DNA of 7,405 nt from a bacterium (GTDB taxonomy: Bacteria > Chloroflexota > Dormibacteria > UBA8260 > Bog-877). Position numbers and translations under genes: made by a program. Within the stretch, counting starts at the first letter, position 1; each line of letters begins with the position of its first letter. The notes beneath the pieces were generated by a model. That model ran no database searches and was not told the origin of the DNA. It saw only the letters and a program-made list of their open reading frames with translations. Shown here piece by piece: positions 1-6,366 of this stretch. The stretch covers positions 1 through 7,405 of the forward strand of contig JAJYWT010000227.1 of assembly GCA_021791345.1 (NCBI GenBank), given 5' to 3'.

Positions 1-1728
1 GGCGCTGGTAAGTACGACTTCGAGGTCGACCTCGAGAATCGCAACAGCACCTATGGCCTCATCGGCGAAAGGGTGCCGACCGGGGCGGCGGTGCTGGACA
101 TCGGCTGCGCCTCCGGGAACCTCGGCCTGGCGCTGGAGCGGGCCCGCCGGTGCCGGGTGGTGGGGGTGGACGTCGATGAGGAGGCGGTCGCCGTCGCCCG
201 GAGCCGCGGCCTGGAGGCCCATGCGGCCGACCTGACGCACGAGCCCGCGGACGCCGTCCTCGGGGGCCGCCGGTTCGATGTGGTGGTGCTGGCCGACGTC
301 CTGGAACACCTGACCGCACCGGCGACGCTCCTGGCCAGAGCCGGCGAGCTGCTCAACCCCGGGGGCAGAGTGCTCTGCTCCTTCCCCAACATCACCCACG
401 TCGACGTGCAGCTGATGCTGGCGCAGGACCAGTGGCGGACCCAGCCGACCGGGATCCTCGACGAGACCCATCTGCGGTTCTTCACCGAGGCCAACTTTCG
501 CGAGCTGGCCTTTCGCTGCGGCTATGACGTCGCCGCGGTGGCAAGGGTGGTTTTGCCGGCTCTCGGCACCGAGGTTCTCGACTACGGACGAGCGCTGGCC
601 CTGGGCGGAGCCGACCGGGAGGCCCTGGAGGCGATCTCCGAGCGGGCCAACGCCAACGCCAGGGTGTATCAGTACGTCTTCGATCTGCGGGTGGCTGAGG
701 AGCGCCGGCCACTCGGGGAGGTGATCTCCGCGCCCGCCGTGGCGAGGCCGGCCGCGGCGGGGCGGCTCGATGTCATCGTGCGCACCATCGAGGGGCGGCT
801 GCACTACCTCAGGGACGCGCTGTACTCCTTGGTGTCCCTGACCTACCCCGAGGTCCGCGCCATCGTCTGCGTCGACCACTCCTCCGACGCCTACTCGGAT
901 CAGGTCCGGGAGCTCGCGGGTCATCTCGAGGGCCTCCTGGACGTGATGGTGGCGGTGGTGCCGCCCCATCAGGCGGAGCGCGGCCGTCCCCTGAACCGGG
1001 GGCTGGAGCTGGCCAGCGGCGAGTTCGTCTCCTTCTTGGACGACGACGATGTCTACTACCCGAGCTTCGGCGACGCCCTGATCGGCTGTCTGCGGGACCA
1101 CCCGGAGGTGGTGGTCGCCTATGGGGTGGGCCAGGTGGTTCGCGGCCAGCCCGCCCCATGGGGCTTCCAGGCCCTGACCCATGTGAAGCGGTACGAGGAG
1201 CCTTTCGACCGGGCCCACCTCTTCGTGGAGAACTACATCCCCATCAACACCCTGGTGGCCCGCCGGGAGCCGCTGCGGCAGGCCGGGATCCGCTTCGACG
1301 AGACCCTCCCCATCTACGAGGACTGGGCGTTCCTGCGCGAGCTCGCCGCACGCTTCGAGTTCCGGTTCGTTGACGCCCTCATCTCGGAGTACCGCCTGCG
1401 CACCGACGGCTCCAACGCGGTCCCCGAGGGTCTCGAGGAGCGCTGGGCCGTGACCGGGGCCCAGGTCCGCGAGCGCTACCGCGCCCAGCCGGTGCGGGTT
1501 GCCGCCCACGAGCTGGTCGATCTGTACGAGCGGGCCCGCGAGCTGGAGCGCAGAGCGCAGGAGCTCGAGCGCAGCGCCGCCCAGGCGACCGCGGCCCTGA
1601 CCGCCGAGCTGGAATCCCAGCGACAGCTGAACCAGCGCGTGCTCAACTCAAGGAGCTGGAAGATCACCCGCCCGATCCGCCGGATCACCAACTCGAGCCT
1701 TCCCGAGGAGGGAACGGACGGCGGGTGA
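1..1728 (+). CDS. Methyltransferase-glycosyltransferase (GT2) fusion with C-terminal coiled coil, 5'-truncated by the window
   Basis: The frame is open from base 1, and the codons before the first possible start (GTG at 73) encode conserved-looking protein (YDFEVDLENRNSTYGLI), so the true start lies upstream of the window. 575 residues are visible, numbered here from base 1. Residues 31-39, VLDIGCASG, are the SAM-binding motif I. FDVVVLADVLEHL (about 92-104) and LLNPGGRVLCSFPN follow, then GILDETHLRFFT (about 151-162), typical of class I SAM methyltransferases of the Methyltransf_23 type. A second domain begins near residue 255 (LDVIVRTIEGR). It has a metal/nucleotide-binding FLDDDDVYYP at 345-354 and YEDWAFLREL near 439-448, as in GT-A, family-2-like glycosyltransferases. 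About residues 505-548 are an Glu/Arg/Gln-rich coiled coil, followed by NSRSWKITRPIRR, a tail motif seen on many polysaccharide glycosyltransferases. Likely role: transfer and methylation of a sugar on a surface glycan in the cytoplasm. The substrate is unknown. It converges on the GT2 gene at 1774-2991. Confidence 0.9.
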   Translation, partial: GAGKYDFEVDLENRNSTYGLIGERVPTGAAVLDIGCASGNLGLALERARRCRVVGVDVDEEAVAVARSRGLEAHAADLTHEPADAVLGGRRFDVVVLADVLEHLTAPATLLARAGELLNPGGRVLCSFPNITHVDVQLMLAQDQWRTQPTGILDETHLRFFTEANFRELAFRCGYDVAAVARVVLPALGTEVLDYGRALALGGADREALEAISERANANARVYQYVFDLRVAEERRPLGEVISAPAVARPAAAGRLDVIVRTIEGRLHYLRDALYSLVSLTYPEVRAIVCVDHSSDAYSDQVRELAGHLEGLLDVMVAVVPPHQAERGRPLNRGLELASGEFVSFLDDDDVYYPSFGDALIGCLRDHPEVVVAYGVGQVVRGQPAPWGFQALTHVKRYEEPFDRAHLFVENYIPINTLVARREPLRQAGIRFDETLPIYEDWAFLRELAARFEFRFVDALISEYRLRTDGSNAVPEGLEERWAVTGAQVRERYRAQPVRVAAHELVDLYERARELERRAQELERSAAQATAALTAELESQRQLNQRVLNSRSWKITRPIRRITNSSLPEEGTDGG

Positions 1729-1735
1729 GCCCGCC
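1720..1735. terminator. GC hairpin spanning the stop codon of the methyltransferase-GT gene
   Basis: GGCGGG, a TGAG loop and CCCGCC form a perfect 6-bp GC stem. The loop contains the TGA stop at 1726-1728. No T-run follows on either strand, so this is not a textbook intrinsic terminator. U-tract-less hairpins between convergent genes are common in high-GC bacteria, and this one could serve both strands. Confidence 0.4.
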
Positions 1736-1747
1736 ATCCAGCAGGAA

Positions 1748-1762
1748 CGGTCGCCTGGACCG
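1748..1762. terminator. Weak second hairpin in the convergent gap
   Basis: CGGTC, a 5-nt loop (GCCTG) and GACCG form a 5-bp stem in the 45-bp gap between two converging stop codons. There is no T-run. The position suits termination, but a stem this short occurs easily by chance in GC-rich DNA. Confidence 0.2.
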
Positions 1763-1773
1763 GCGCTCCCGGA

Positions 1774-2991
1774 CTAGCCCCGCCGCTGCTCCAGCTGGTC
1801 CAAGAGCCAGCTAAGGGGAGCGGGGATTTCCATCCCGCCGCTTCTCACCATCGCCGCAATCCGCCGGGGGTCACGCGCGAGCCCGGTCGACTCGGCGCTG
1901 GTGATCCGCAGCAGGGTGCGTTCCAAGGCGGGGTCGGGGCTGACCGCGTAGCGGCGGCTGAGGACCGCCATCAGCGCCGCCACACTGACCTCGGGCCGGT
2001 AATGGTCGGCGTCGAAGAAGGTCTGCTCTCCCCTGCCCCCCAGGAACTCTCCATCCCGGCGCCGCCTTCGGCGCTGAACCTGGCCGCGGGAGGCCAGCAT
2101 CCCCGGCAGCCCGACCCAGGCCTCGACCAGGGCCCGGGCCGAGCCCGCCGCATGCCGGGGCCGCCGCAGCCGCCGGACGTTGGCCGCGCTGCGGCGCAGC
2201 AGCACCCGCAGGGCCGCCCTGGTCTCCAGGTTCTTGCAGGCGGTCCAGATCAGGTTGCGCTGGATGAGCCGGGTCTTGAACCCGCTGCCCAGGTGCCTGG
2301 TGGTCGCCGAGTGGAAGTGGAAGACCCTCGCCTCGGGCACCGTCCAGAACGTCTCCCCCCAGACCTGGGCGCGGAACGACCAGTCCACATCCTCGTAGAA
2401 CATGAAGTAGCGCAGGTCCAAGGGGCCCACCCGCTGCCACGCCTGCCGGCTTATCAGAGCGGCGGCGAAGCAGAGGCCCGGAACCTGTTCCTCCAGGTCG
2501 TACTGGCCGATGTCCACCTGTCCCAGCCCCCGCTGGGACCCCTCACCGCCGGGGTGGATGGCGACTCCCACCGAGTCGATCACGAACCCCGGGTCGGCCA
2601 GCAGCACCTTGGGGGCGAACCCCGCCGCCTCGGGCCGGGCCGCCGCCGCCCGGACCAGCAGCGAGATCGCGTCCGGCTCCAGCCTGGCATCGGGGTTGAG
2701 CAGCAGCAGCAGCTCTCCATGGCTCAGCTCGACCCCCAGGTTGGTGGCGGCGGCGTACCCGAGGTTCTTGAGCTGGCTGGAGAAGACGACTGGAATCGAA
2801 GAGGCGGCGGGGACCGCCGCCTCCACCTCCTCCCGCACCCCTTGGCGGCGCGAACCGTTGTCCACCACCACCACCTCCAGGGGACGGTGGGTGGAGCCGA
2901 CCACTGACTGGAGGCACTCGGTCAGCAAACGCGGGTCCGGCTCGTAGGTGACCACCACCACACTGACCAGGGGCTCGGAGAGTGCCGGCAT
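1774..2991 (-). CDS. Family 2 glycosyltransferase, rhamnosyltransferase-like (405 aa)
   Basis: A GT-A-fold enzyme resembling the WbbL/RfbF-like rhamnosyltransferase group, which moves a sugar from an NDP donor to a lipid-linked glycan at the cytoplasmic face of the membrane. Visible motifs are VSVVVVTYEP (9-18) and VVVDNGS (41-47) for nucleotide binding, NLGYAAATNLG (76-86), and LLLNPDARLEPDA (96-108), where NPD takes the place of the DxD. Further on are PGLCFAAALISR (171-182), FMFYEDVDWSFR (196-207) with the probable catalytic acid among E200/D201/D203, and HFHSAT (225-230). About 150 further residues form a basic C-terminal extension with six consecutive arginines (307-312). The ATG at 2991 is preferred because AGGG lies 5 nt upstream. 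A TTG at 3006 would add five residues. It lies downstream of the GT4 gene on the same strand after a 183-bp gap. The donor sugar cannot be read from the sequence. Confidence 0.9.
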   Translation of the reverse strand: MPALSEPLVSVVVVTYEPDPRLLTECLQSVVGSTHRPLEVVVVDNGSRRQGVREEVEAAVPAASSIPVVFSSQLKNLGYAAATNLGVELSHGELLLLLNPDARLEPDAISLLVRAAAARPEAAGFAPKVLLADPGFVIDSVGVAIHPGGEGSQRGLGQVDIGQYDLEEQVPGLCFAAALISRQAWQRVGPLDLRYFMFYEDVDWSFRAQVWGETFWTVPEARVFHFHSATTRHLGSGFKTRLIQRNLIWTACKNLETRAALRVLLRRSAANVRRLRRPRHAAGSARALVEAWVGLPGMLASRGQVQRRRRRRDGEFLGGRGEQTFFDADHYRPEVSVAALMAVLSRRYAVSPDPALERTLLRITSAESTGLARDPRRIAAMVRSGGMEIPAPLSWLLDQLEQRRG

Positions 2992-3001
2992 CCTCGCCCT
3001 G
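2992..3001 (-). promoter_or_regulatory. Ribosome binding site of the GT2 gene
   Basis: On the minus strand CAGGGCGAGG directly precedes the ATG at 2991, with AGGG (2997-3000) five bases from the start. It favours this ATG over the TTG at 3006, which would place the AGGG inside the coding region. Confidence 0.45.
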
Positions 3002-3010
3002 CTCAACGGT

Positions 3011-3027
3011 GCGCCCGCCCGGGGCGC
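3011..3027. repeat. GC inverted repeat in the GT2 leader region
   Basis: GCGCCC, a 5-nt loop (GCCCG) and GGGCGC form a perfect 6-bp stem about 20 bases upstream of the preferred GT2 start. If transcription begins upstream, the hairpin would lie in the 5' leader close to the ribosome site. It could also be a chance product of a GC-rich stretch. Confidence 0.3.
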
Positions 3028-3100
3028 CCGCCCCAGGCGAAGGGACCCGCTGGCCCCTGCCAGCGCCCGCAGATCGGATCAGGGGAGATCGGGGTGCTGG

Positions 3101-3112
3101 CCACGGCCGTGG
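3101..3112. repeat. Perfect 12-bp palindrome, operator-like
   Basis: CCACGGCCGTGG is its own reverse complement. It lies in the 183-bp gap between the two minus-strand glycosyltransferase genes, immediately downstream (minus strand) of the -10-like hexamer at 3113-3118. A dyad there could bind a regulator dimer. No known operator is recognised. A nearby short direct repeat, AGATCGG, occurs at 3071-3077 and 3087-3093. Confidence 0.35.
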
Positions 3113-3118
3113 AGTCTA
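3113..3118 (-). promoter_or_regulatory. Possible -10 box for the GT2 gene
   Basis: The minus strand reads TAGACT, matching the TAnnnT pattern of primary-sigma -10 boxes. No convincing -35 hexamer lies 16-18 bases upstream. Transcription from here would give a leader of about 115 bases. The alternative is read-through from the GT4 gene. Confidence 0.25.
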
Positions 3119-3174
3119 CCAGGGGCAGTTCGGAGCGCAGTCGCAGAGCGCCTTCGGCATCGACTCGGGCTGCG

Positions 3175-4674
3175 CTAGCTCCGGTCAGTGGACACCTGCT
3201 CAGCCGCAGGGCCGGCCTGTGACCCATCGCCCTCACTGTGAGAGACGGCGACCCCCTCCTGGGCGAGCGCTGCCCTGGCCTCTGTCGCCCCGCCCGGTTG
3301 GACCCGGGCCGTTCGCTTCTGCCACCAGCGCCAGGCCTTCCGGGTGGTGGTGAGAGGGCCGCCATGCCCGAGCTCGTAGACCGCCCGGCCCAGCAGCCGG
3401 GAGCTCTCCCGCAGGCGCAGCTGGGCGGGGCTGGGGGGTCGCTGATGGATCCAATGGTGGCGCGGTTGGTCGGCCGCCAGTGACGGATGGGCGACGAAGT
3501 GGAGCAGGGGTTGCGCCACCCGCTCCCATGTCATCTCGGCGGCGACCGCACCGACCCGCTCTGAGATCTGACGTCTGCGTTCGGGGTCGGCCGCCATCTC
3601 CAGGATCGCGGCGGTCAGCGCCTCCACATCCTCGGCGGGCACGACCCAGCCGAGCTGTCGGTCCGCCACCAGCTGGGCGAAGCGGTCCCCGGCGGTGCAG
3701 ATGATGGGAAGGCCGCACCAGAGGTAGTCGAGCATCCGGGTCCGGAATGCGTACCTGGTCTCGGCGTGGTCGAAGTGGGTGGAGACGCCGCAGTCGCTGG
3801 CCCGCAGCCAGGCAGAGCGCTCGCTATAGGCGACCCAGTCGTGATTGAAGAAGACGTGGGTGTTGGTGAGGCCCAGCTGGTCCGAGAGCTGGCGCGCCCG
3901 GGCGGGCATCCACATCCGCTCAGGGACGGCGGTGTTGGGATGGTCGGTGGACATGAAGATCAGCTTCAACGCCGGGAAGGTCGCGATCGCCCGGCCCACC
4001 GCGCTGATCAGGGTCAACGGGTCGAACCAGTTGTAGATGCCGCCCCCCCAGAGCAAGGTCACGTCCCCGGGCTGCAGGTTGCCGACCGGCAGCTGCCGCC
4101 GCTCCCCGGTCGGCGGGGGGGCCTCGCTGGGCAGCCCGAACGGGACCACGTCGATCAGGCGGCGCAGGGAGTTGTCCTGCGCCCAGATCCGCGGGGTCAC
4201 CCTTCCCGCCTCCAGCAGCGCCCCGGTCCAGAGGTCACGCTGCACCTCGCTGGCGCAGAGGAAGAAGTCCCCGCCCCGCAGCAGCTCCCGCAGCACCTTG
4301 CGGATCTCCAGGCTCTCGTGCTCCTGGACAGCGGGCGGGCGATGCGCCTCCTGCTCCAGCAGAGCCAGCGGGAAGGGATCGTAGAGATCGACCACCAGCG
4401 GGACCGGCACTGCGCGCAGGGAGGGGTACCGCACCAGCGCGATCCCTTCCAAGAGAATCGCATCCTGATGCCGTGCCAGCTGGTCCAGCTCGACCGGATC
4501 CAGCTGGGGGACGATCCGCAGCGATCCCTGGGGAAGGTCGGTCGCCCCGACCCCCACCAGGGTGACCTGATGCCCGGCCTGAGCCAGCACCCGGCCCAGC
4601 TCGTAGCAGCGGATCCCCGGTCCGGCCATGCGCTTGGCCACCACGTCGTTGGCGACGATCAGGACTCGACCCAC
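3175..4674 (-). CDS. GT4-like (GT-B fold) glycosyltransferase, 499 aa
   Basis: A probable cytoplasmic or membrane-peripheral glycosyltransferase of surface-glycan synthesis. The N-terminal half starts with VLIVANDVVAKRMAGPGIR (4-22), the glycine-rich acceptor-side loop typical of GT-B enzymes, and has VVDLYDPFPLALL (94-106). The linker region has VVPFGLP (176-182). The C-terminal half has LLWGGGIYNWFDPLTLI (207-223) and HAETRYAFRTRMLDYLWCG (303-321), then LPIICTAGD, which forms the nucleotide-sugar site. The usual EX7E motif is not intact. Residues 400-499 form a basic, Trp/Arg-containing tail (WRWWQKR, 448-454) that may touch the membrane. The GTG start at 4674 is chosen because the residues that follow form the expected first beta strand. 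AAGGTG lies 5 nt upstream and overlaps a promoter-like hexamer. The gene diverges from the membrane protein at 4758, and the GT2 gene follows on the same strand. Donor and acceptor are unknown. Confidence 0.88.
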   Translation of the reverse strand: MGRVLIVANDVVAKRMAGPGIRCYELGRVLAQAGHQVTLVGVGATDLPQGSLRIVPQLDPVELDQLARHQDAILLEGIALVRYPSLRAVPVPLVVDLYDPFPLALLEQEAHRPPAVQEHESLEIRKVLRELLRGGDFFLCASEVQRDLWTGALLEAGRVTPRIWAQDNSLRRLIDVVPFGLPSEAPPPTGERRQLPVGNLQPGDVTLLWGGGIYNWFDPLTLISAVGRAIATFPALKLIFMSTDHPNTAVPERMWMPARARQLSDQLGLTNTHVFFNHDWVAYSERSAWLRASDCGVSTHFDHAETRYAFRTRMLDYLWCGLPIICTAGDRFAQLVADRQLGWVVPAEDVEALTAAILEMAADPERRRQISERVGAVAAEMTWERVAQPLLHFVAHPSLAADQPRHHWIHQRPPSPAQLRLRESSRLLGRAVYELGHGGPLTTTRKAWRWWQKRTARVQPGGATEARAALAQEGVAVSHSEGDGSQAGPAAEQVSTDRS

Positions 4675-4680
4675 GGCTGC

Positions 4681-4708
4681 ACCTTAGCAGGCATCGGGGA
4701 GCCGTCAG
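4681..4708 (-). promoter_or_regulatory. Candidate promoter of the GT4 gene
   Basis: The minus strand shows CTGACG (4703-4708) as a -35 element, a 16-bp spacer ending in TGC, and TAAGGT (4681-4686) as a -10 element, six bases before the GTG start. Transcription would begin at or within a base or two of the start codon, giving a leaderless message. The same bases contain AAGGTG, which could instead act as a Shine-Dalgarno sequence for a longer transcript. The two readings exclude each other. Confidence 0.4.
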
Positions 4709-4757
4709 CAGGGCTGCTTGGGGAGGGCGCGTCGCCGCCCGGCGTCCACCGGCTACC

Positions 4758-6185
4758 ATGACTGCGCCTGCGGCCGCTCCGGTCGGGGCCAACCTGCATC
4801 GTGGACGGACCAACACCCTGCCTAGTTCCACACCACCCCCTCCGCCCGCACCTGCCTCACTCGGGGACCCCCCACCCCAAGGCTCACGGTCAGGGGGGCT
4901 GCTCCTGGCGGTCACCTGCCTGGTGATGGCGGTGCCGGTTGCGCTCGACTTCTGGTTCATCCACCGCTACGCGGTCAACGTCCCCTTCGCGGACAGCTGG
5001 AACGGGACCCTGCCCTCGGTCCGGGCCCTGGTCCAGGGCCATCTCACCTTCTCCACGCTCTGGGTCCCGCACAACGAGAACCGGATGCTGGTCCCGAACC
5101 TGCTCCAGGCGGTGGTCGACAGTCACACCCGGGTCAATGAGGTGGACGACATGTACCTCAGCGGTGTGTTCATGACCATCACGGTCGGCCTCATGATCTG
5201 GCTGGCGCGCCGCACCGCCGCCATCCCCCTGCTGTGGCTGATCCCGGTTCCATTCCTCTACTTCAGCCTGGTGCAGGCGGGCAACCTGCTGTGGGCCTTT
5301 CAGCTGGCCTGGATGCTGATCCTGCTCTGCACCCTGGTCTGCCTGTGCGCCCTGGAGCTCAGCGGGCTGGGCCCGTTCCTGGTCGCGTGCGTGGCCGCCG
5401 TGGTCGCTTCGTACTCATCCCTGCAGGGCCTCCTGCTCTGGCCGGTCGGCTTCCTCTACGCACTGGGGCGGGGCCGGTCCCGGCTCCAGCTGGCCGCCTG
5501 GTTCGTCCTGGCGGTGGTGGTCACCGCCATCTACGAGTGGCACATCGGCAACATCTACACCGTCACCAGTCCGACCTTCGCCCTGGACCACCCGGTGCTG
5601 GCGGTGCGTTATCTGCTCCACCTCATGGGCAACATCGTCCCGGTGCACCACACCGCGTTCGCCCTGGCGCTGCTGGCGGCCAGCGCCCTGGTGCTGTGGG
5701 GCGTGCTGCGCCGCCAGGTCCCGGCCTCGCGCCTGCGCCTGCCCTTGGCGCTGTGGCTGTCGGGGCTGCTCTTCGACATCCTCGTCACCGTCGGCAGGCT
5801 GCAGCTCAATGCCCCCTTCAGCAGCCGCTACACCACCTATGGGCTGGTGCTCCTGATCGGGGTGTATCTCGGCGTGGTGACCCTGCTGAACCCGCCCCCG
5901 CGGCTGCGCGCTTTGCCCCGCACTTTGGTCCTCAGGCCCTGGCGCAGCGCTCTGGCCGGGCTGGTGCTGGCACTGGTGATCCTGCAGGTGGTCTGGTCCA
6001 TCCCCAACGGCCTCGACCAGGGCCGAGCTACCCTGGCGAGCCGGACGGAGGCCGCCCTGATCCTGCGGGACTTCCGCAGTGAGCCCAACAGTCAGCTGGC
6101 CCACTTCCTCTACCCGCCGTCCGGAGCCTACGTGCGTAGCTGGGCGAGCTGGCTGCAGGCGCGTCACTGGTCGGTGTTCACCTGA
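4758..6185 (+). CDS. Polytopic membrane protein, possible GT-C-type glycosyltransferase (475 aa)
   Basis: Not assigned to a named family. A proline-rich N-terminal tail (about 20-43, including a PPPPP run at 26-30) is followed by about ten to eleven hydrophobic helices. The first is near 47-69, the rest between about 133 and 415, and a polar C-terminal tail spans 416-475. The loop after helix 1 holds VNVPFADSW (73-81) and LWVPHNENRMLVPNLL (101-116). Later conserved sites are VASYSSLQGL (216-225), TAIYEWH (256-262) and SSRYTTYG (355-362). All are shared with the next gene. A first extracytoplasmic loop with conserved acidic residues is the hallmark of GT-C enzymes, which use polyprenyl-phosphate sugars, so D79 or E107 could be catalytic. 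That is inference. An unrelated transporter or polymerase role is possible. The ATG at 4758 has no clear ribosome site and is the only ATG upstream of helix 1. Confidence 0.85.
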   Translation: MTAPAAAPVGANLHRGRTNTLPSSTPPPPPAPASLGDPPPQGSRSGGLLLAVTCLVMAVPVALDFWFIHRYAVNVPFADSWNGTLPSVRALVQGHLTFSTLWVPHNENRMLVPNLLQAVVDSHTRVNEVDDMYLSGVFMTITVGLMIWLARRTAAIPLLWLIPVPFLYFSLVQAGNLLWAFQLAWMLILLCTLVCLCALELSGLGPFLVACVAAVVASYSSLQGLLLWPVGFLYALGRGRSRLQLAAWFVLAVVVTAIYEWHIGNIYTVTSPTFALDHPVLAVRYLLHLMGNIVPVHHTAFALALLAASALVLWGVLRRQVPASRLRLPLALWLSGLLFDILVTVGRLQLNAPFSSRYTTYGLVLLIGVYLGVVTLLNPPPRLRALPRTLVLRPWRSALAGLVLALVILQVVWSIPNGLDQGRATLASRTEAALILRDFRSEPNSQLAHFLYPPSGAYVRSWASWLQARHWSVFT

Positions 6186-6246
6186 CCGCGGTCTCCTGCG
6201 CGCGGCGGCGGATGGGGACCCCAGAGGCCCGCAGCCAAGCGGCTCC

Positions 6247-6343
6247 GGCGGCTGCCGATCGGAGGCGATCGATTCCCGCGCGAACCTGGGCGCGATCCCG
6301 CCCGCGCGCGCGGCGGGTCCCCGGCTGGCGGCTGCCGAATCGG
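6247..6343 (+). repeat. Near-identical direct repeat pair upstream of the second membrane gene
   Basis: GGCGGCTGCCGATCGG (6247-6262) recurs as GGCGGCTGCCGAATCGG (6327-6343), differing by one inserted A, 80 bases apart. Both copies lie in the 181-bp gap between the two membrane-protein genes. The second copy ends nine bases before the -10 box. They may be paired protein-binding sites or a small local duplication. Confidence 0.45.
6297..6317 (+). terminator. GC hairpin, possible terminator of the first membrane gene
   Basis: CCCGCC, a 9-base CG-alternating loop (6303-6311) and GGCGGG form a perfect 6-bp stem 112 bases after the stop at 6183-6185. There is no T-run. The alternating CG stretch could also pair with itself. 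It lies upstream of the next promoter, as a terminator should, but the all-GC composition makes chance formation plausible. Confidence 0.3.
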
Positions 6344-6351
6344 CCACTCTT

Positions 6352-6357
6352 TAGAAT
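6352..6357 (+). promoter_or_regulatory. -10 box TAGAAT for a near-leaderless transcript
   Basis: TAGAAT is close to the consensus TATAAT and stands out as AT-rich in a very GC-rich gap. Nine bases separate it from the ATG at 6367, so transcription would begin about two bases before or at the start codon. No Shine-Dalgarno sequence precedes the ATG, which agrees with leaderless translation. No good -35 hexamer is seen at the usual spacing. Confidence 0.5.
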
Positions 6358-6366
6358 CGATCCGGC

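Larger units (their letters stand above)
6267..6362. repeat. Inverted repeat pair GATCGATTC / GAATCGATC
   Basis: GATCGATTC at 6267-6275 is the exact reverse complement of GAATCGATC at 6354-6362. The second arm overlaps the -10 hexamer TAGAAT and the bases just before the start codon. Each arm lies a short way downstream of one copy of the direct repeat, so two similarly built blocks frame the gap. The arms are far apart, so looping by a bound protein is likelier than an RNA hairpin. Confidence 0.35.

Noticed and set aside
2699..2713. AGC triplet repeat resembling a microsatellite
   Set aside because: It encodes the run of leucines in the conserved beta strand just before NPD in the GT2 enzyme, so protein sequence explains it.
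2002..2907. Long plus-strand open frame (301 codons) opposite the GT2 gene
   Set aside because: It is antisense to a gene with clear motifs. Its translation is low-complexity Pro/Gly/Arg/Gln, typical of shadow frames in GC-rich DNA.
2992..3006. TTG at 3006 as the start of the GT2 gene
   Set aside because: It would add only five residues and place the AGGG ribosome-site candidate inside the coding region. The ATG at 2991 is a better start.
3766..4761. Plus-strand open frame of 331 codons opposite the GT4 gene
   Set aside because: The composition is biased and no recognisable domain is present. The minus-strand frame has GT-B motifs throughout.
6303..6312. (CG)5 alternating tract as possible Z-DNA
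   Set aside because: It is only ten bases long in very GC-rich DNA and is already counted as the loop of the hairpin at 6297-6317.
5415..6347. Minus-strand open frame of 310 codons opposite the first membrane gene
   Set aside because: The product is rich in Gln, Gly, Arg and Pro without domain features. The plus strand encodes hydrophobic helices with motifs shared by the paralogue.
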